Shown: positions 8,363 through 17,026 of the stretch, in pieces
Numbering within the stretch: position 1 is the first letter of the stretch
How the letters are laid out: each line of letters starts with the position of its first letter
Origin: Bacteroidales bacterium
GTDB lineage: Bacteria; Bacteroidota; Bacteroidia; Bacteroidales; UBA10428
NCBI GenBank assembly: GCA_016938235.1
Contig: JAFGVA010000041.1
Coordinates: 1 to 38,085 of the forward strand
Reading direction: 5' to 3'
Length of the DNA: 38,085 nucleotides
The notes under the pieces: model-generated
Databases searched by the model: none
What the model was told of the DNA's origin: nothing
What the model saw: only the letters and a program-made list of their open reading frames with translations
Translations under genes and position numbers: made by a program

Positions 8363-8923
8363 TTATTCATTTGTTTTCTTAAATTCAATTAATACCCCTA
8401 CGCATCTGCGTTCTTTATCGTTACCCTTATCGGGTATTTTAACTTCAATGATAAGATTGCGTGTGCGTTCATTTCTGAAAACTACCGAGGGTGAAAATCC
8501 ATCTGAACTGTTATCATAAATTAGATTCCGTTCGGGAGAATCTTCAAAAATTTTAAACTGAATGTCTCCCATTTTCTTATGTGCACAAATTGACACATAA
8601 TATTCTTCGTCAGCATACGCAATAAAATGCATTTCACCCTCCTGACCCGGACTGAAAAGTGCACTTTTTGACTGCCGGCTGTAAAAATAGGTATAGTCAG
8701 CATAGGTACAATGATACTGATGATAACCGGTACAATCCTGTCCGCTTAATGAAAGTGAGAGAAGGCATGCAGCGAAAAATGTGAATAATGGCCTTTTCAG
8801 CCGTATGCTTTTTGATTTTTTAAAAGCAGAATGTCTGTTTGCCGACAAGGCCGATATTTTTAATAAACAATTAATCATGCTTGTTTGTGTGAACAATGAT
8901 GTTTTTTTTAATGCTTGTATCAT
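8363..8923 (-). CDS. Small secreted protein, unknown function
   Basis: The product has up to 186 residues. No family was recognised. A hydrophobic stretch at about residues 44-60 (PLFTFFAACLLSLSLSG, then QDC) looks like a signal peptide, so the first 40 or so residues are an odd N-terminal extension, rich in Lys, Ser and Arg. A later start (Met at residue 16, or a non-ATG codon) is possible; none is well supported. The mature part is about 125 residues, with five Cys in DCTGYHQYHC, ICAHK and RRCVG, so it may have disulphides. It contains a beta-rich stretch resembling a small sandwich domain (GEMHFIAYADEEYYVSIC). It follows the lipoprotein gene by 12 bases and probably shares its mRNA. Confidence 0.6.
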   Translation of the reverse strand: MIQALKKTSLFTQTSMINCLLKISALSANRHSAFKKSKSIRLKRPLFTFFAACLLSLSLSGQDCTGYHQYHCTYADYTYFYSRQSKSALFSPGQEGEMHFIAYADEEYYVSICAHKKMGDIQFKIFEDSPERNLIYDNSSDGFSPSVVFRNERTRNLIIEVKIPDKGNDKERRCVGVLIEFKKTNE

Positions 8924-8935
8924 ATCATTGTAAAA

Positions 8936-9811
8936 TTAATTCTGTGTTATCGAATTCCTGGCCTGCAAAGTAGCAGCTTTTAACTTTAAGTATTGTTCTT
9001 CACTTATTACAAGTCTCTTGCCACCCTTAACAATAAGATTACCATCTTCGCCCCTTGTTACTTCAGTTTTTTCATCTTTAAAAATCAGTTCGTTATAAAC
9101 CTCCCTGATAGTGTAAACAGGTTCTATTGTTTTAACAAGGTCTTCGTCATTAAAGCTGCTAACATAGTTTATAATGTTTTCAAGCACAAGCTTTTGATCG
9201 GCAATGCGCTGAATCAGAATATTTTCCTCATTAAAATCGCCACTAAGCATAATTGACAAATACAAAGCTTCAATAAACCCGCCAACAGAAATTACTGCCA
9301 GTGATTTTTCTTTATTGTTTTTTATCAGATAGTCTGAAAGCTGACTAAAAGCTTTGTCTGAAAAAACCTGGAGAGAATCAGGGTTTGTCAGATTGTTTTG
9401 TACATTCTTTAACAAGCTTATTTCAAAGGCTGAAGATACTCTTAGTTTTTCACTTAAATTAAAAACAGCCTCAAAATAGGCTCCCGATTCATTATGCTTT
9501 CCATAAAGAGTGAGGTAAGCCAGGTCAGCTGTGTATATTCCAAGATTTAATGCTTGTTCACCTGAATTAAAATACTTCTCAACATTCTCAACCGAATTTA
9601 CTAAACCTTCAGAATACTCCAGATGGGCTTTGTTTATTACTCGAAGCATTTCTTCCGGAGATGGAAATCTGTGATATATTGAGTGAATTTCCTGTTCAGA
9701 AACCTGATGCCCCTGTGCTTCAGTATAGGTATTATCGGCATTTTCTGTATTAACATGTTTGCATGCTGTATACAGGAAAACTATAAAAAGAAGAAGGGTA
9801 TAATTTTTCAT
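8936..9811 (-). CDS. Lipoprotein of unknown function
   Basis: This 291-residue protein has a lipoprotein signal (MKNYTLLLFIVFLYTAC, Cys17) and is otherwise predicted to be mostly alpha-helical, with Leu- and Glu-rich segments. No catalytic motif was recognised. The C-terminal part has VYTIREVYNELIF and an EVTRGEDGNLIVKGG segment. It lies 41 bases after the ABC transporter gene and 12 bases before the small secreted protein gene, so the three may form an operon; a -7-like element (9832-9839) may also give it its own transcript. Helical lipoproteins next to ABCG-like transporters could be periplasmic partners, but nothing in the sequence proves this. Confidence 0.7.
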   Translation of the reverse strand: MKNYTLLLFIVFLYTACKHVNTENADNTYTEAQGHQVSEQEIHSIYHRFPSPEEMLRVINKAHLEYSEGLVNSVENVEKYFNSGEQALNLGIYTADLAYLTLYGKHNESGAYFEAVFNLSEKLRVSSAFEISLLKNVQNNLTNPDSLQVFSDKAFSQLSDYLIKNNKEKSLAVISVGGFIEALYLSIMLSGDFNEENILIQRIADQKLVLENIINYVSSFNDEDLVKTIEPVYTIREVYNELIFKDEKTEVTRGEDGNLIVKGGKRLVISEEQYLKLKAATLQARNSITQN

Positions 9812-9831
9812 AAATCGTGATATAATACATA

Positions 9832-9839
9832 CAAAGTTA
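9832..9839 (-). promoter_or_regulatory. Candidate -7 element ahead of the lipoprotein gene
   Basis: The minus strand reads TAACTTTG, a full TAnnTTTG match, about 20 bases before the ATG at 9811. No -33 box was found at the right distance, so it may be chance. Confidence 0.3.
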
Positions 9840-9852
9840 AAAAAACAAGGCC

Positions 9853-12800
9853 TTATTTAAATCCTGGTTTAAGTATCTTGTTAACACGATGAATCTTTTT
9901 ACTATAAAAACGTGATATATTCTCTGAATTAAAAACTCGATGAACCCTGTCAAGGATATCGAAAACAAGCAATATGTAAAAGAATCCAACCATGATTAAA
10001 AGTACCACTAAATTGAACCAATACGTTTCTACATAAAAATTACCAATCCGCTTCGCCGGGGCAAAAAAGTGACTACGCCCATAAGTTGATTTCGGATAAA
10101 AATATATAGGGTCAGCTTTTCGGATTATTTTATCATTCTTGATTTCAATTTTAACCGGTTCCAGTTTATTAAGAACAATATCGGAGAGTTTCTCGTTTGA
10201 ATGCTGCATTTTCAAATCCAATAGAATATTCTTGCTTCCCAGCTCACCTTCTAATTGGTTAAACCTCTTGTCTCTCTCGTTAAGTGCTATTTCCAAAGAA
10301 GATAAATAAAACTCGCGGCAACATTTTAGGTACCTGTTTATAACACTATGTGTCGAAATATTATAAATTTCTCTATCCAGACTTTCAAGCGATTCTTTGC
10401 ATACCGGAACTAAATGCTGCAAATAATCTATGCCTCCATAAACTAATCCGAGCTTTTTTTGTAAACGGTATTTTTGTACTCCTGATTCATTTTCCATGCG
10501 ATGCACATCATTCAGTAACGACCCCATTTCGGGTAAATAATAGTTTATCATGAAGGATGCGTTACTAACATGCATTTCATAATCGTTTATCAGTTTTTGG
10601 TAATCATTCCTTTTAAACTGATATACACAAAGTGCCTCATATGCCCACCTTGATGGCATTATATCTGCAATTACTGAAACATATTCTGTAGAAGAGAGCT
10701 TTGAATTTAGTTTATCGAAATGTATCATTGCTCCACCGAGTAAAATCTGAGGTATGAGGATAAAAGGTATTAGAATATAAATTGCTATTACCGATTTTAA
10801 TGAAGCTGAAAGGTTTAGTCCGACTATTGCTGAAGAAACTGATAATACCCACAACAAAAGCCAAAAATGGAAAAGCATACCTTTCACTTCCAAAACCCTG
10901 TTTCCAATCAGTACAAATAGAAACATCTGTACAGCCAGCAATGAGATAACATATACTATTTTGGAGTGATAGTAGGTTTTTTTACTCAGATTCAGAAAAG
11001 CTTCTCTTTTAAGTATCTTTTTATCACGTATAATTTCTTCGGCACTTACCATTAATCCAATAAAAAGAGCAACTACAATGCTTATAAACAGATATACGGG
11101 AAAATTTACATTCTTAAAGAAAATATATGCTTCGGGATTTGCATCGTTTCCTGCATTAAACTTAGTAAACCAGGCCAATAAAAACCCAAGCACAGGAGCC
11201 TCAAATATATTTATTAGCAAATATTGTTTATCGGAAAGCTTAGAAAGCAGGTTTCGTAATGAGTATATTTTAAACTGCCGGGCTCTGGTGGGGGTTTTTG
11301 TAATTGTTTTTGGTAAATCTGATTTTATTTCAAGCGTTTCTGCATTTTCGAGCTTCGACTTGTTCCAGTATTTCGAATACCATTCTTCGGGACTGGTTTG
11401 TCGCTCCCGAATAATGTGGCCAAACTTATTAACCTTTTTCGATTCGAGTATTTGTAATATTTGTTCCGGATTAAGATTTCCACAGGTTGGGCATTCACCC
11501 TCCTCCGAATTTACAAGCTCCTGGCAGGTCTTCATATAAATAAAGGTGTCGTGAGGATTTCCCTGAAAAACCATTCTGCCTCCTACATCCATAACCATTA
11601 TTTTGTCGAAAAGCTTATAAACTTTTGATGATGGCTGATGGATATTAACAATTACCAGTTTACCCCTTAAACTTTGATACTTTAAGAGTTCCATTACTTT
11701 TTCGGAATCAGTTGAAGATAACCCCGAGGTTGGCTCATCGACAAAAAGTATTTTAGGCTCCCTGATAAGTTCAATTGCAATATTTAGTCGTTTACGCTGG
11801 CCACCAGAGATATAGCGGTTTAAAAAACTACCAACCTTTAAATCTCTTATTTCATATAAGCCGAACTCATACAGAGTTTTTGCTACTTTACGTACAATCT
11901 GGTCCCTGGTAAGTTCCCGAAAACAAAGCTGCGCATTGAAATACAAATTCTGAAAAACAGTCAGGTCTTCCATCAGAATGTCATCCTGGGGCACATACCC
12001 CATCAAACCATTTACTTCACTTCTTTCTTTATGAATATTGTAGCCGTTAATCAGTATCCTTCCCGAAGTAGGTATGATGTTTCCATTTAACAGGTTAATC
12101 AGTGTAGATTTTCCAACACCGCTACCACCCATTATACCAATCATTTGTCCCGATTCTTCTCGAAAATAGAATGGTTCGATGCCAAAATCACTATTGGGGA
12201 AGTGGTACGATAACTTTTCTACAACAAATCGAATATTATTGAAGTCAGAATCATAAAGGAATTCTTTAATGATATTAGCGTAATACAATGCTCCAAATAA
12301 CGGACTTTTTAAAACCCCGCCCTGTTCAAAAAAATAAATCTTCTCTGGAATTACCCTGATATCATTATAATATAATTGGTCGTCGGCTTCTATGTTTTTA
12401 AAAAGACATATTTTTGATTCTTCGATGTAAATGAAATAAATCCTCCCCGTAAGAAAATCCCTGTATAAATGCTTAAATTTTTTATCATCCCCGGACGTGC
12501 TGTCTATAACCAGAACTTTTTCTTTTGTATATATTAAATCGACTTTTTGTGTAATAAAGCCAAGGCAATCATTAAAGGTTGATTCTTCAATATTTAAAGC
12601 ATCCGAAATTGTCTTTATAAAATCAATGTCTTCCCTTTCGATATGTGATGTAAGTGAAATTACCTCTAATAGTTTAATTAACAGTATCAGTTTATCTTTT
12701 TGGCTTAAGCTCGAATTTACCTGATCACATATAATAACAGACTTAACCGACAACATTGACAGCTGCTTGTCTCCCGTCTTTATTTCTCTCTCTCTTAAGT

Positions 12801-12972
12801 TGTTATGGTAAAAATCGAACATGATTAAAAACTGCCTCAATCTGGTAGATCTGACATAAATCTTAAGATAGTCCTCAATTACCTGCCTGGCGACAGTAAG
12901 TTGTTCAAGGCTGTGTACTTGCGAAACAATTGCAAATAGCCTCATCAAGGATTTTAGGACAGACTCTTTCAT
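9853..12972 (-). CDS. Large ABCG-type ABC transporter with TerB-like N-terminal domain
   Basis: The product is about 1039 residues when begun at MKESVLKSL; an earlier in-frame start at 13041 adds 23 residues with no clear role. Residues about 5-130 look like a TerB (tellurite-resistance type) helical domain. A region to about 270 may be FHA-like but is uncertain. The ATP-binding domain follows: Walker A GGSGVGKST (K288), signature SGGQRKR (about 386-392), and Walker B ILFVDEPTSG (D412, E413), with DEPTSGLSS as in ABCG/White transporters. Next is a CPTCGNLNPEQ segment, then a membrane domain with six probable helices between about 590 and 1005. ABCG-type half-transporters export lipids or drugs; the cargo here is unknown. 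It is divergent to the response regulator gene (128 bases apart) and probably heads an operon with the two genes downstream. Confidence 0.85.
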   Translation of the reverse strand: MKESVLKSLMRLFAIVSQVHSLEQLTVARQVIEDYLKIYVRSTRLRQFLIMFDFYHNNLREREIKTGDKQLSMLSVKSVIICDQVNSSLSQKDKLILLIKLLEVISLTSHIEREDIDFIKTISDALNIEESTFNDCLGFITQKVDLIYTKEKVLVIDSTSGDDKKFKHLYRDFLTGRIYFIYIEESKICLFKNIEADDQLYYNDIRVIPEKIYFFEQGGVLKSPLFGALYYANIIKEFLYDSDFNNIRFVVEKLSYHFPNSDFGIEPFYFREESGQMIGIMGGSGVGKSTLINLLNGNIIPTSGRILINGYNIHKERSEVNGLMGYVPQDDILMEDLTVFQNLYFNAQLCFRELTRDQIVRKVAKTLYEFGLYEIRDLKVGSFLNRYISGGQRKRLNIAIELIREPKILFVDEPTSGLSSTDSEKVMELLKYQSLRGKLVIVNIHQPSSKVYKLFDKIMVMDVGGRMVFQGNPHDTFIYMKTCQELVNSEEGECPTCGNLNPEQILQILESKKVNKFGHIIRERQTSPEEWYSKYWNKSKLENAETLEIKSDLPKTITKTPTRARQFKIYSLRNLLSKLSDKQYLLINIFEAPVLGFLLAWFTKFNAGNDANPEAYIFFKNVNFPVYLFISIVVALFIGLMVSAEEIIRDKKILKREAFLNLSKKTYYHSKIVYVISLLAVQMFLFVLIGNRVLEVKGMLFHFWLLLWVLSVSSAIVGLNLSASLKSVIAIYILIPFILIPQILLGGAMIHFDKLNSKLSSTEYVSVIADIMPSRWAYEALCVYQFKRNDYQKLINDYEMHVSNASFMINYYLPEMGSLLNDVHRMENESGVQKYRLQKKLGLVYGGIDYLQHLVPVCKESLESLDREIYNISTHSVINRYLKCCREFYLSSLEIALNERDKRFNQLEGELGSKNILLDLKMQHSNEKLSDIVLNKLEPVKIEIKNDKIIRKADPIYFYPKSTYGRSHFFAPAKRIGNFYVETYWFNLVVLLIMVGFFYILLVFDILDRVHRVFNSENISRFYSKKIHRVNKILKPGFK

Positions 12973-13100
12973 TAAGGCTGTAATTTTAATGTAACTTATG
13001 CCTTTATTTTTAAAATTACAACGGAGCTTATAAACAATCAAGCCTATTTGCAGAAAAAATAATTACATTTACCTTGTAGGGATATGTTTTTTGACTTTAA

Positions 13101-14147
13101 ATGGCACAGAAAAAGATTCTAATTACCGACGATGAGAACACGGGCAGGCAGCTTTTGCAAGCGATACTCTTACCAGAAAATTACACAGTAATCCTTGCTG
13201 AAAACGGTTCTCAGGCAATTGATCTTGCCCGGGAGAATTATCCCGACCTGATACTAATGGATGTTATGATGCCCGGAATGAATGGGTACAAAGCCGTAAA
13301 GTCAATTCGGGAACTTCCAAACTGTAAAGCAACCCCAATAATAATGGTCACTGCCTTAGACGACCGTGACTCACGCATTAAGGGTCTGCAGTCTGGTGCC
13401 ACAGATTATATTGTAAAGCCTTTTGACAGAATTGAAATATTAACTAAAATCCGAAATCTCACTGATCTGGATATGAACAAAGCTGCTACAGCTAAGGATA
13501 ATACTAACGACAAGCTGTTGCACCAATACAAACTCATTTTGAAGGAGATTGCTACATCTATTGATATCGAAAAACATAAGAATAGGATTAAGTTCTATAA
13601 TAACTCTGATTCTGAACGTAAAAAACCATCTGTCTTAAATATTAATGTTGAAGGTATAACATATCTGTGCCTCTATTCATCAAAAGATTCATCACATAAT
13701 TCTCCTATAGAAGAAGCGCTGATTGCATGCTGGTTAAGAAACATTATGAACGAAAGGCCAGGCTGCAAAGAAATTGCACACGATATAACAAGCAGAATAA
13801 GTACTGGTGATGCAATAAAAAACACTTACTGGTTTATTATTGTATCACAGACAAAAAAACAGACTTATGTTTGCGGCTACAATCAGAATATTTATATTTC
13901 AGATGAAAACAGGAATAGTAAAATACGTGCCTTTTCATTTGGAACAGAGTTAAGTGAAATTACTGAACATGAAATAAACAACAGTGATAAATTATTTGTT
14001 TTCACACATAATACCTGGAAGAATGAAAGCAGGATAATAGAATTGTTTTCAAACTTATCTGCCAAACCCAACGAAACATTAGAGCAGGCCAACAATGAAG
14101 CCGGCACTCATCATATTGATTTAATAGAAATTAATTTAAGCTCATAA
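13101..14147 (+). CDS. Response regulator with degenerate PP2C/SpoIIE-like output domain
   Basis: The 348-residue protein begins with a complete receiver domain (residues 1-120). It has D10 and D11, the phosphoacceptor D54 in LILMDVMMPG, T84 and K106 in the VKPF motif. After a linker of about 40 residues, residues 165-345 resemble a SpoIIE-type PP2C phosphatase fold: CGYNQNIYI, then a DKLFVFTHN segment where active enzymes have D(x)LVLYTDG. The metal-binding Asp residues are not visible (THN in place of TDG, and SSKDSSHNS in place of a DVSGHG-type loop). It is therefore probably a non-catalytic or binding domain. No histidine kinase is nearby. It is followed by the BamA-like gene 12 bases later, apparently co-transcribed. 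The receiver call is firm; the output-domain assignment is inference. Confidence 0.85.
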   Translation: MAQKKILITDDENTGRQLLQAILLPENYTVILAENGSQAIDLARENYPDLILMDVMMPGMNGYKAVKSIRELPNCKATPIIMVTALDDRDSRIKGLQSGATDYIVKPFDRIEILTKIRNLTDLDMNKAATAKDNTNDKLLHQYKLILKEIATSIDIEKHKNRIKFYNNSDSERKKPSVLNINVEGITYLCLYSSKDSSHNSPIEEALIACWLRNIMNERPGCKEIAHDITSRISTGDAIKNTYWFIIVSQTKKQTYVCGYNQNIYISDENRNSKIRAFSFGTELSEITEHEINNSDKLFVFTHNTWKNESRIIELFSNLSAKPNETLEQANNEAGTHHIDLIEINLSS

Positions 14148-14159
14148 ATTTCGGGAATT

Positions 14160-16064
14160 TTGAGTATAAGGATTGTCATTAGTGTCATAATCGTATTATT
14201 CCTGTTTCAAAAATTATACGGACAGGAAAAAGATTCCAGCAATTTTCAGCAGGATACAAGCCTGACTGTAATATCGTCTGAGCAATCTGACACTGCCAAC
14301 AGTCTTTTTCAAATGGATGAAATCCGAACAGAAGCCTTTTATGACACCCTGGCTCAAAGAGCAAACAAAAGAAAATGGTCAAGCCAGTTGCATCAACTTG
14401 TTGTAAAGCACTTAGCAACGAAAAACAGTGTTAGAAACGAGCATAATGCCGAAGAATATTTTGAACAGTTTGAAAACAAATATATCAGAAATATAAATAT
14501 TACCCAGCTCGATGTTTTTGGCCCGTCTGTTTCTGATACAACTCAAAAAACAACAAACTGGTTGCAGAAAGTTGGAAATACCCTGCATATCTCAACAAAT
14601 CGTTCATCTATCGAAAGTTTTCTGTTTATAAATGAAAACGAAAAACTGGATCCCTTTCTTCTTGCTGACAATGAAAGGGTTTTGAGGCGTATTCCTAATA
14701 TTCAGGATGCCCGGATTTTTGTTTTCCCAATTAATGATTGTGCAGATTCTGTTGACTTGCAGGTTGTAACAAAAGATGTCTGGCCTTTTGGAACAAGTCT
14801 TGAAATGTTAGATGTTACTTATGGAAACGCAAGCGTATGGAATACTAACCTGCTCGGATTAGGACATCAGATATATTTTAAAGGTTATTTCGACGAAAAC
14901 AGGGATCCTCAATATGGTTACCTGGCGAGGTATAGTGTGCCAAATATCTTTAATTCATTTATTTCTGCTGATTTCAGCCACGAAGACAAATGGAAATACC
15001 TTGCCAACAAAGCTCATATTAACAGGTTTTTTCTAACTCCGGCAACCAGAGTCGGATTTGGTGCCGGGTACGAAAATATAGTCTCAAATATAAACCACTC
15101 AACTCTTGACTCAACTCTACACAACAGAGACCTGAATTATGAATACTACCATTACTGGCTTGGATATTCCTTGCCCTTAGGTAATATTACAGAACAAAGA
15201 ATACGTAAAAACCTGTTTGTTACCAGTCGTCTTCAGGACTATGTATTCTTTAATTCACCCGAGGTAAACAGCAACTATCTGCATGAATTTACCAACAGAA
15301 AAATTTACCTCGCCTCTCTGGGTTTCACCTGGCAGGGGTATTATTCAACAAGACTTATACTGGGGTTTGGTGACACGGAAGATTTACCCTATGGAGCCAT
15401 GATTAAATTTACCGGCGGTAAAGAGTTTGGTGAATTTAACAACAGACTTTATTTGGGAACAACCTTCTCCTTTTCGAATTATTTTGAAAAAGCAGGTTAC
15501 CTTTCAAACGAAATACAATTTGCAGGTTATTACCATAAACCCAATATTGAACAGGGATTAATTAAATTTAAATCGTCATACATAAGTCCGATTTTTGGAA
15601 ACGACAGACATCTGTTCAGGAATTTTATCAGGCTTGATTACACGCAAGGCTATAATCGGTTTGAAGATGAGTTTGTTGATATAAGAAACAACAGAGGAAT
15701 AAGAGGTTTGCAATATTTTGAACTCAAAGGCAATAAGAAAGCTGTTATAAATAGTGAATGGGTATATTATTCTCCCCAATATATTTACGGTTTCAGGTTC
15801 GTTTACTTTGCTTTTATGGATGCTGGACTGGTTAATTATCAAAAAAATGTGCTCATAAAAAATCCAGTGCATGCAAGTGTTGGTTTTGGTGTTAGAATAA
15901 GAAACGAACGACTAGTATTTAACACTATACAGCTTCAGCTCAATTTGTTTCCGTTTTCCAACGAGATACCCAATGAAAACAAAAGATTCGTTGATCTGAC
16001 AGGCAGACCAAAAGTTCAAATACCTGAATTTGCTAACCAGATTCCAGAAATTATTGAATACTAA
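14160..16064 (+). CDS. BamA/TamA-like outer-membrane beta-barrel protein
   Basis: This 634-residue protein starts at a TTG 12 bases after the stop of the response regulator gene; no ATG lies between, and the signal peptide (about residues 1-21, ending YGQ) begins right there. Residues about 100-220 have one or two POTRA-like repeats (LHISTNRSSIESFLF, LLADNERVLRRIPNIQDARI, VDLQVVTKDVWP). The C-terminal two-thirds is a beta-barrel with many Tyr/Phe-rich strands. It resembles the surface-antigen (Omp85-like) family of Bacteroidota. Omp85 proteins insert or secrete proteins across the outer membrane. Whether this one inserts proteins, exports a passenger or binds lipid is unknown. Coupling to a response regulator is unusual. 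Confidence 0.8.
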   Translation: MSIRIVISVIIVLFLFQKLYGQEKDSSNFQQDTSLTVISSEQSDTANSLFQMDEIRTEAFYDTLAQRANKRKWSSQLHQLVVKHLATKNSVRNEHNAEEYFEQFENKYIRNINITQLDVFGPSVSDTTQKTTNWLQKVGNTLHISTNRSSIESFLFINENEKLDPFLLADNERVLRRIPNIQDARIFVFPINDCADSVDLQVVTKDVWPFGTSLEMLDVTYGNASVWNTNLLGLGHQIYFKGYFDENRDPQYGYLARYSVPNIFNSFISADFSHEDKWKYLANKAHINRFFLTPATRVGFGAGYENIVSNINHSTLDSTLHNRDLNYEYYHYWLGYSLPLGNITEQRIRKNLFVTSRLQDYVFFNSPEVNSNYLHEFTNRKIYLASLGFTWQGYYSTRLILGFGDTEDLPYGAMIKFTGGKEFGEFNNRLYLGTTFSFSNYFEKAGYLSNEIQFAGYYHKPNIEQGLIKFKSSYISPIFGNDRHLFRNFIRLDYTQGYNRFEDEFVDIRNNRGIRGLQYFELKGNKKAVINSEWVYYSPQYIYGFRFVYFAFMDAGLVNYQKNVLIKNPVHASVGFGVRIRNERLVFNTIQLQLNLFPFSNEIPNENKRFVDLTGRPKVQIPEFANQIPEIIEY

Positions 16065-16292
16065 CTTCATATTTTCATTCACTCTATTTTTATTCTATTT
16101 CATATTATTATACAAATAGTTATTTAGCCACGAATACACTAATAAATAATATGTAAATAATAAAAAGAATTGCTCTTCTACCCGAAAAAACCCAAATATT
16201 ATTATGTTTTAGCCAAACATTTAGTCCATTTCAATGTTTATTCAAAAAAAACTAATTAAAAAGCTATTTATTAATTACAAAACTCTTAGATT

Positions 16293-16925
16293 ATGTCAGT
16301 ATTAGTAGGTAAAAAAGCCCCTAAATTTCAAGCTCCGGCTGTTGTTAACGGAGGGGAAATAGTTGAGAATTTTTCATTGGAACAATATGTAGGTAAAAAA
16401 TATGTGGTATTCTTCTTTTATCCTGAAGACTTTACTTTTGTCTGTCCTACTGAAATTATTGCCTTTCAGGATAGAATCAAGGATTTTGATGAGCGAAATG
16501 TTGCTGTGGTAGGTTGCTCAACAGATTCGAAAAACGCACACTGGACCTGGCTTCAGACCGAAAAGAAAGCGGGCGGTATAAAAGGTGTAAAATACCCCTT
16601 GGTTGCAGACTTATCGAAAACTATTGCTGAAAATTATGACGTACTCGCCGGTGAATATTTTTTTAATGAAGATAGTCTATCTGAATTCAGCGGTGACCCA
16701 AGAGCATACAGAGGATTATTTTTAATTGATAAAAACGGCGTTGTTCGCCACCAGGTTGTTAACGACATGCCTTTGGGCAGAAATGTTGATGAAGTTCTTC
16801 GCATGGTTGATGCTTTACAGTATTTTGAAGAGAATGGTGAGGTATGCCCGGCGAACTGGCATAAAGGCGAAAAAGCCATGAAGGAAACTCACGAAAGTGT
16901 TGCAAGTTACTTAAGTGAAAAGTAG
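16293..16925 (+). CDS. Typical 2-Cys peroxiredoxin (AhpC/Prx1-like)
   Basis: This 210-residue cytosolic enzyme reduces hydrogen peroxide and organic peroxides. The peroxidatic Cys is C51 in FTFVCPTEI; the resolving Cys is C185 in EVCPANW, as in typical two-Cys enzymes that work as dimers or decamers. The GGIKG stretch near residue 90 stands where eukaryotic hyperoxidation-sensitive enzymes have GGLG. Electrons usually come from AhpF or thioredoxin; no reductase gene is next to it. The 228-base AT-rich region upstream (16065-16292) holds no TAnnTTTG match, so its promoter is not identified. A strong terminator follows at 16951. Confidence 0.95.
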   Translation: MSVLVGKKAPKFQAPAVVNGGEIVENFSLEQYVGKKYVVFFFYPEDFTFVCPTEIIAFQDRIKDFDERNVAVVGCSTDSKNAHWTWLQTEKKAGGIKGVKYPLVADLSKTIAENYDVLAGEYFFNEDSLSEFSGDPRAYRGLFLIDKNGVVRHQVVNDMPLGRNVDEVLRMVDALQYFEENGEVCPANWHKGEKAMKETHESVASYLSEK

Positions 16926-16950
16926 ATTTCTAATCCCGACTTTTCATAGG

Positions 16951-16986
16951 AAGCATTCCGGAAATCCGGAATGCTTTTTCTTTTTT
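16951..16986 (+). terminator. Intrinsic terminator of the peroxiredoxin gene
   Basis: AAGCATTCCGG (16951-16961) and CCGGAATGCTT (16966-16976) form an 11-base stem with loop AAAT, followed by a T-rich tail. Confidence 0.9.
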
Positions 16987-16992
16987 ATAAGC

Positions 16993-17021
16993 TTGGAATT
17001 TAGATTAAGACAGTATTTTTG
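16993..17021 (+). promoter_or_regulatory. Promoter of pabB with almost no leader
   Basis: TTG (16993-16995), 18 bases, then TATTTTTG (17014-17021) fits the Bacteroidota consensus. Only five bases separate the -7 box from the ATG at 17027, so transcription would begin at or next to the start codon. Confidence 0.6.
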
Positions 17022-17026
17022 CAGCC

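Noticed and set aside
11078-11539. Plus-strand open frame of 153 codons antisense to the ABC transporter gene
   Set aside because: The opposite frame has clear ABC motifs on both sides; this one has no recognisable features.
13047-13071. TTTG (13047) and TACATTTA (13064) as a promoter for the response regulator gene
   Set aside because: The spacing is only 13 bases and the second box has a mismatch, so it was not annotated.
13101-14147. The response regulator as PorX of the T9SS system
   Set aside because: PorX has a much longer alkaline-phosphatase-like (PglZ) effector domain; this one is too short and of different type.
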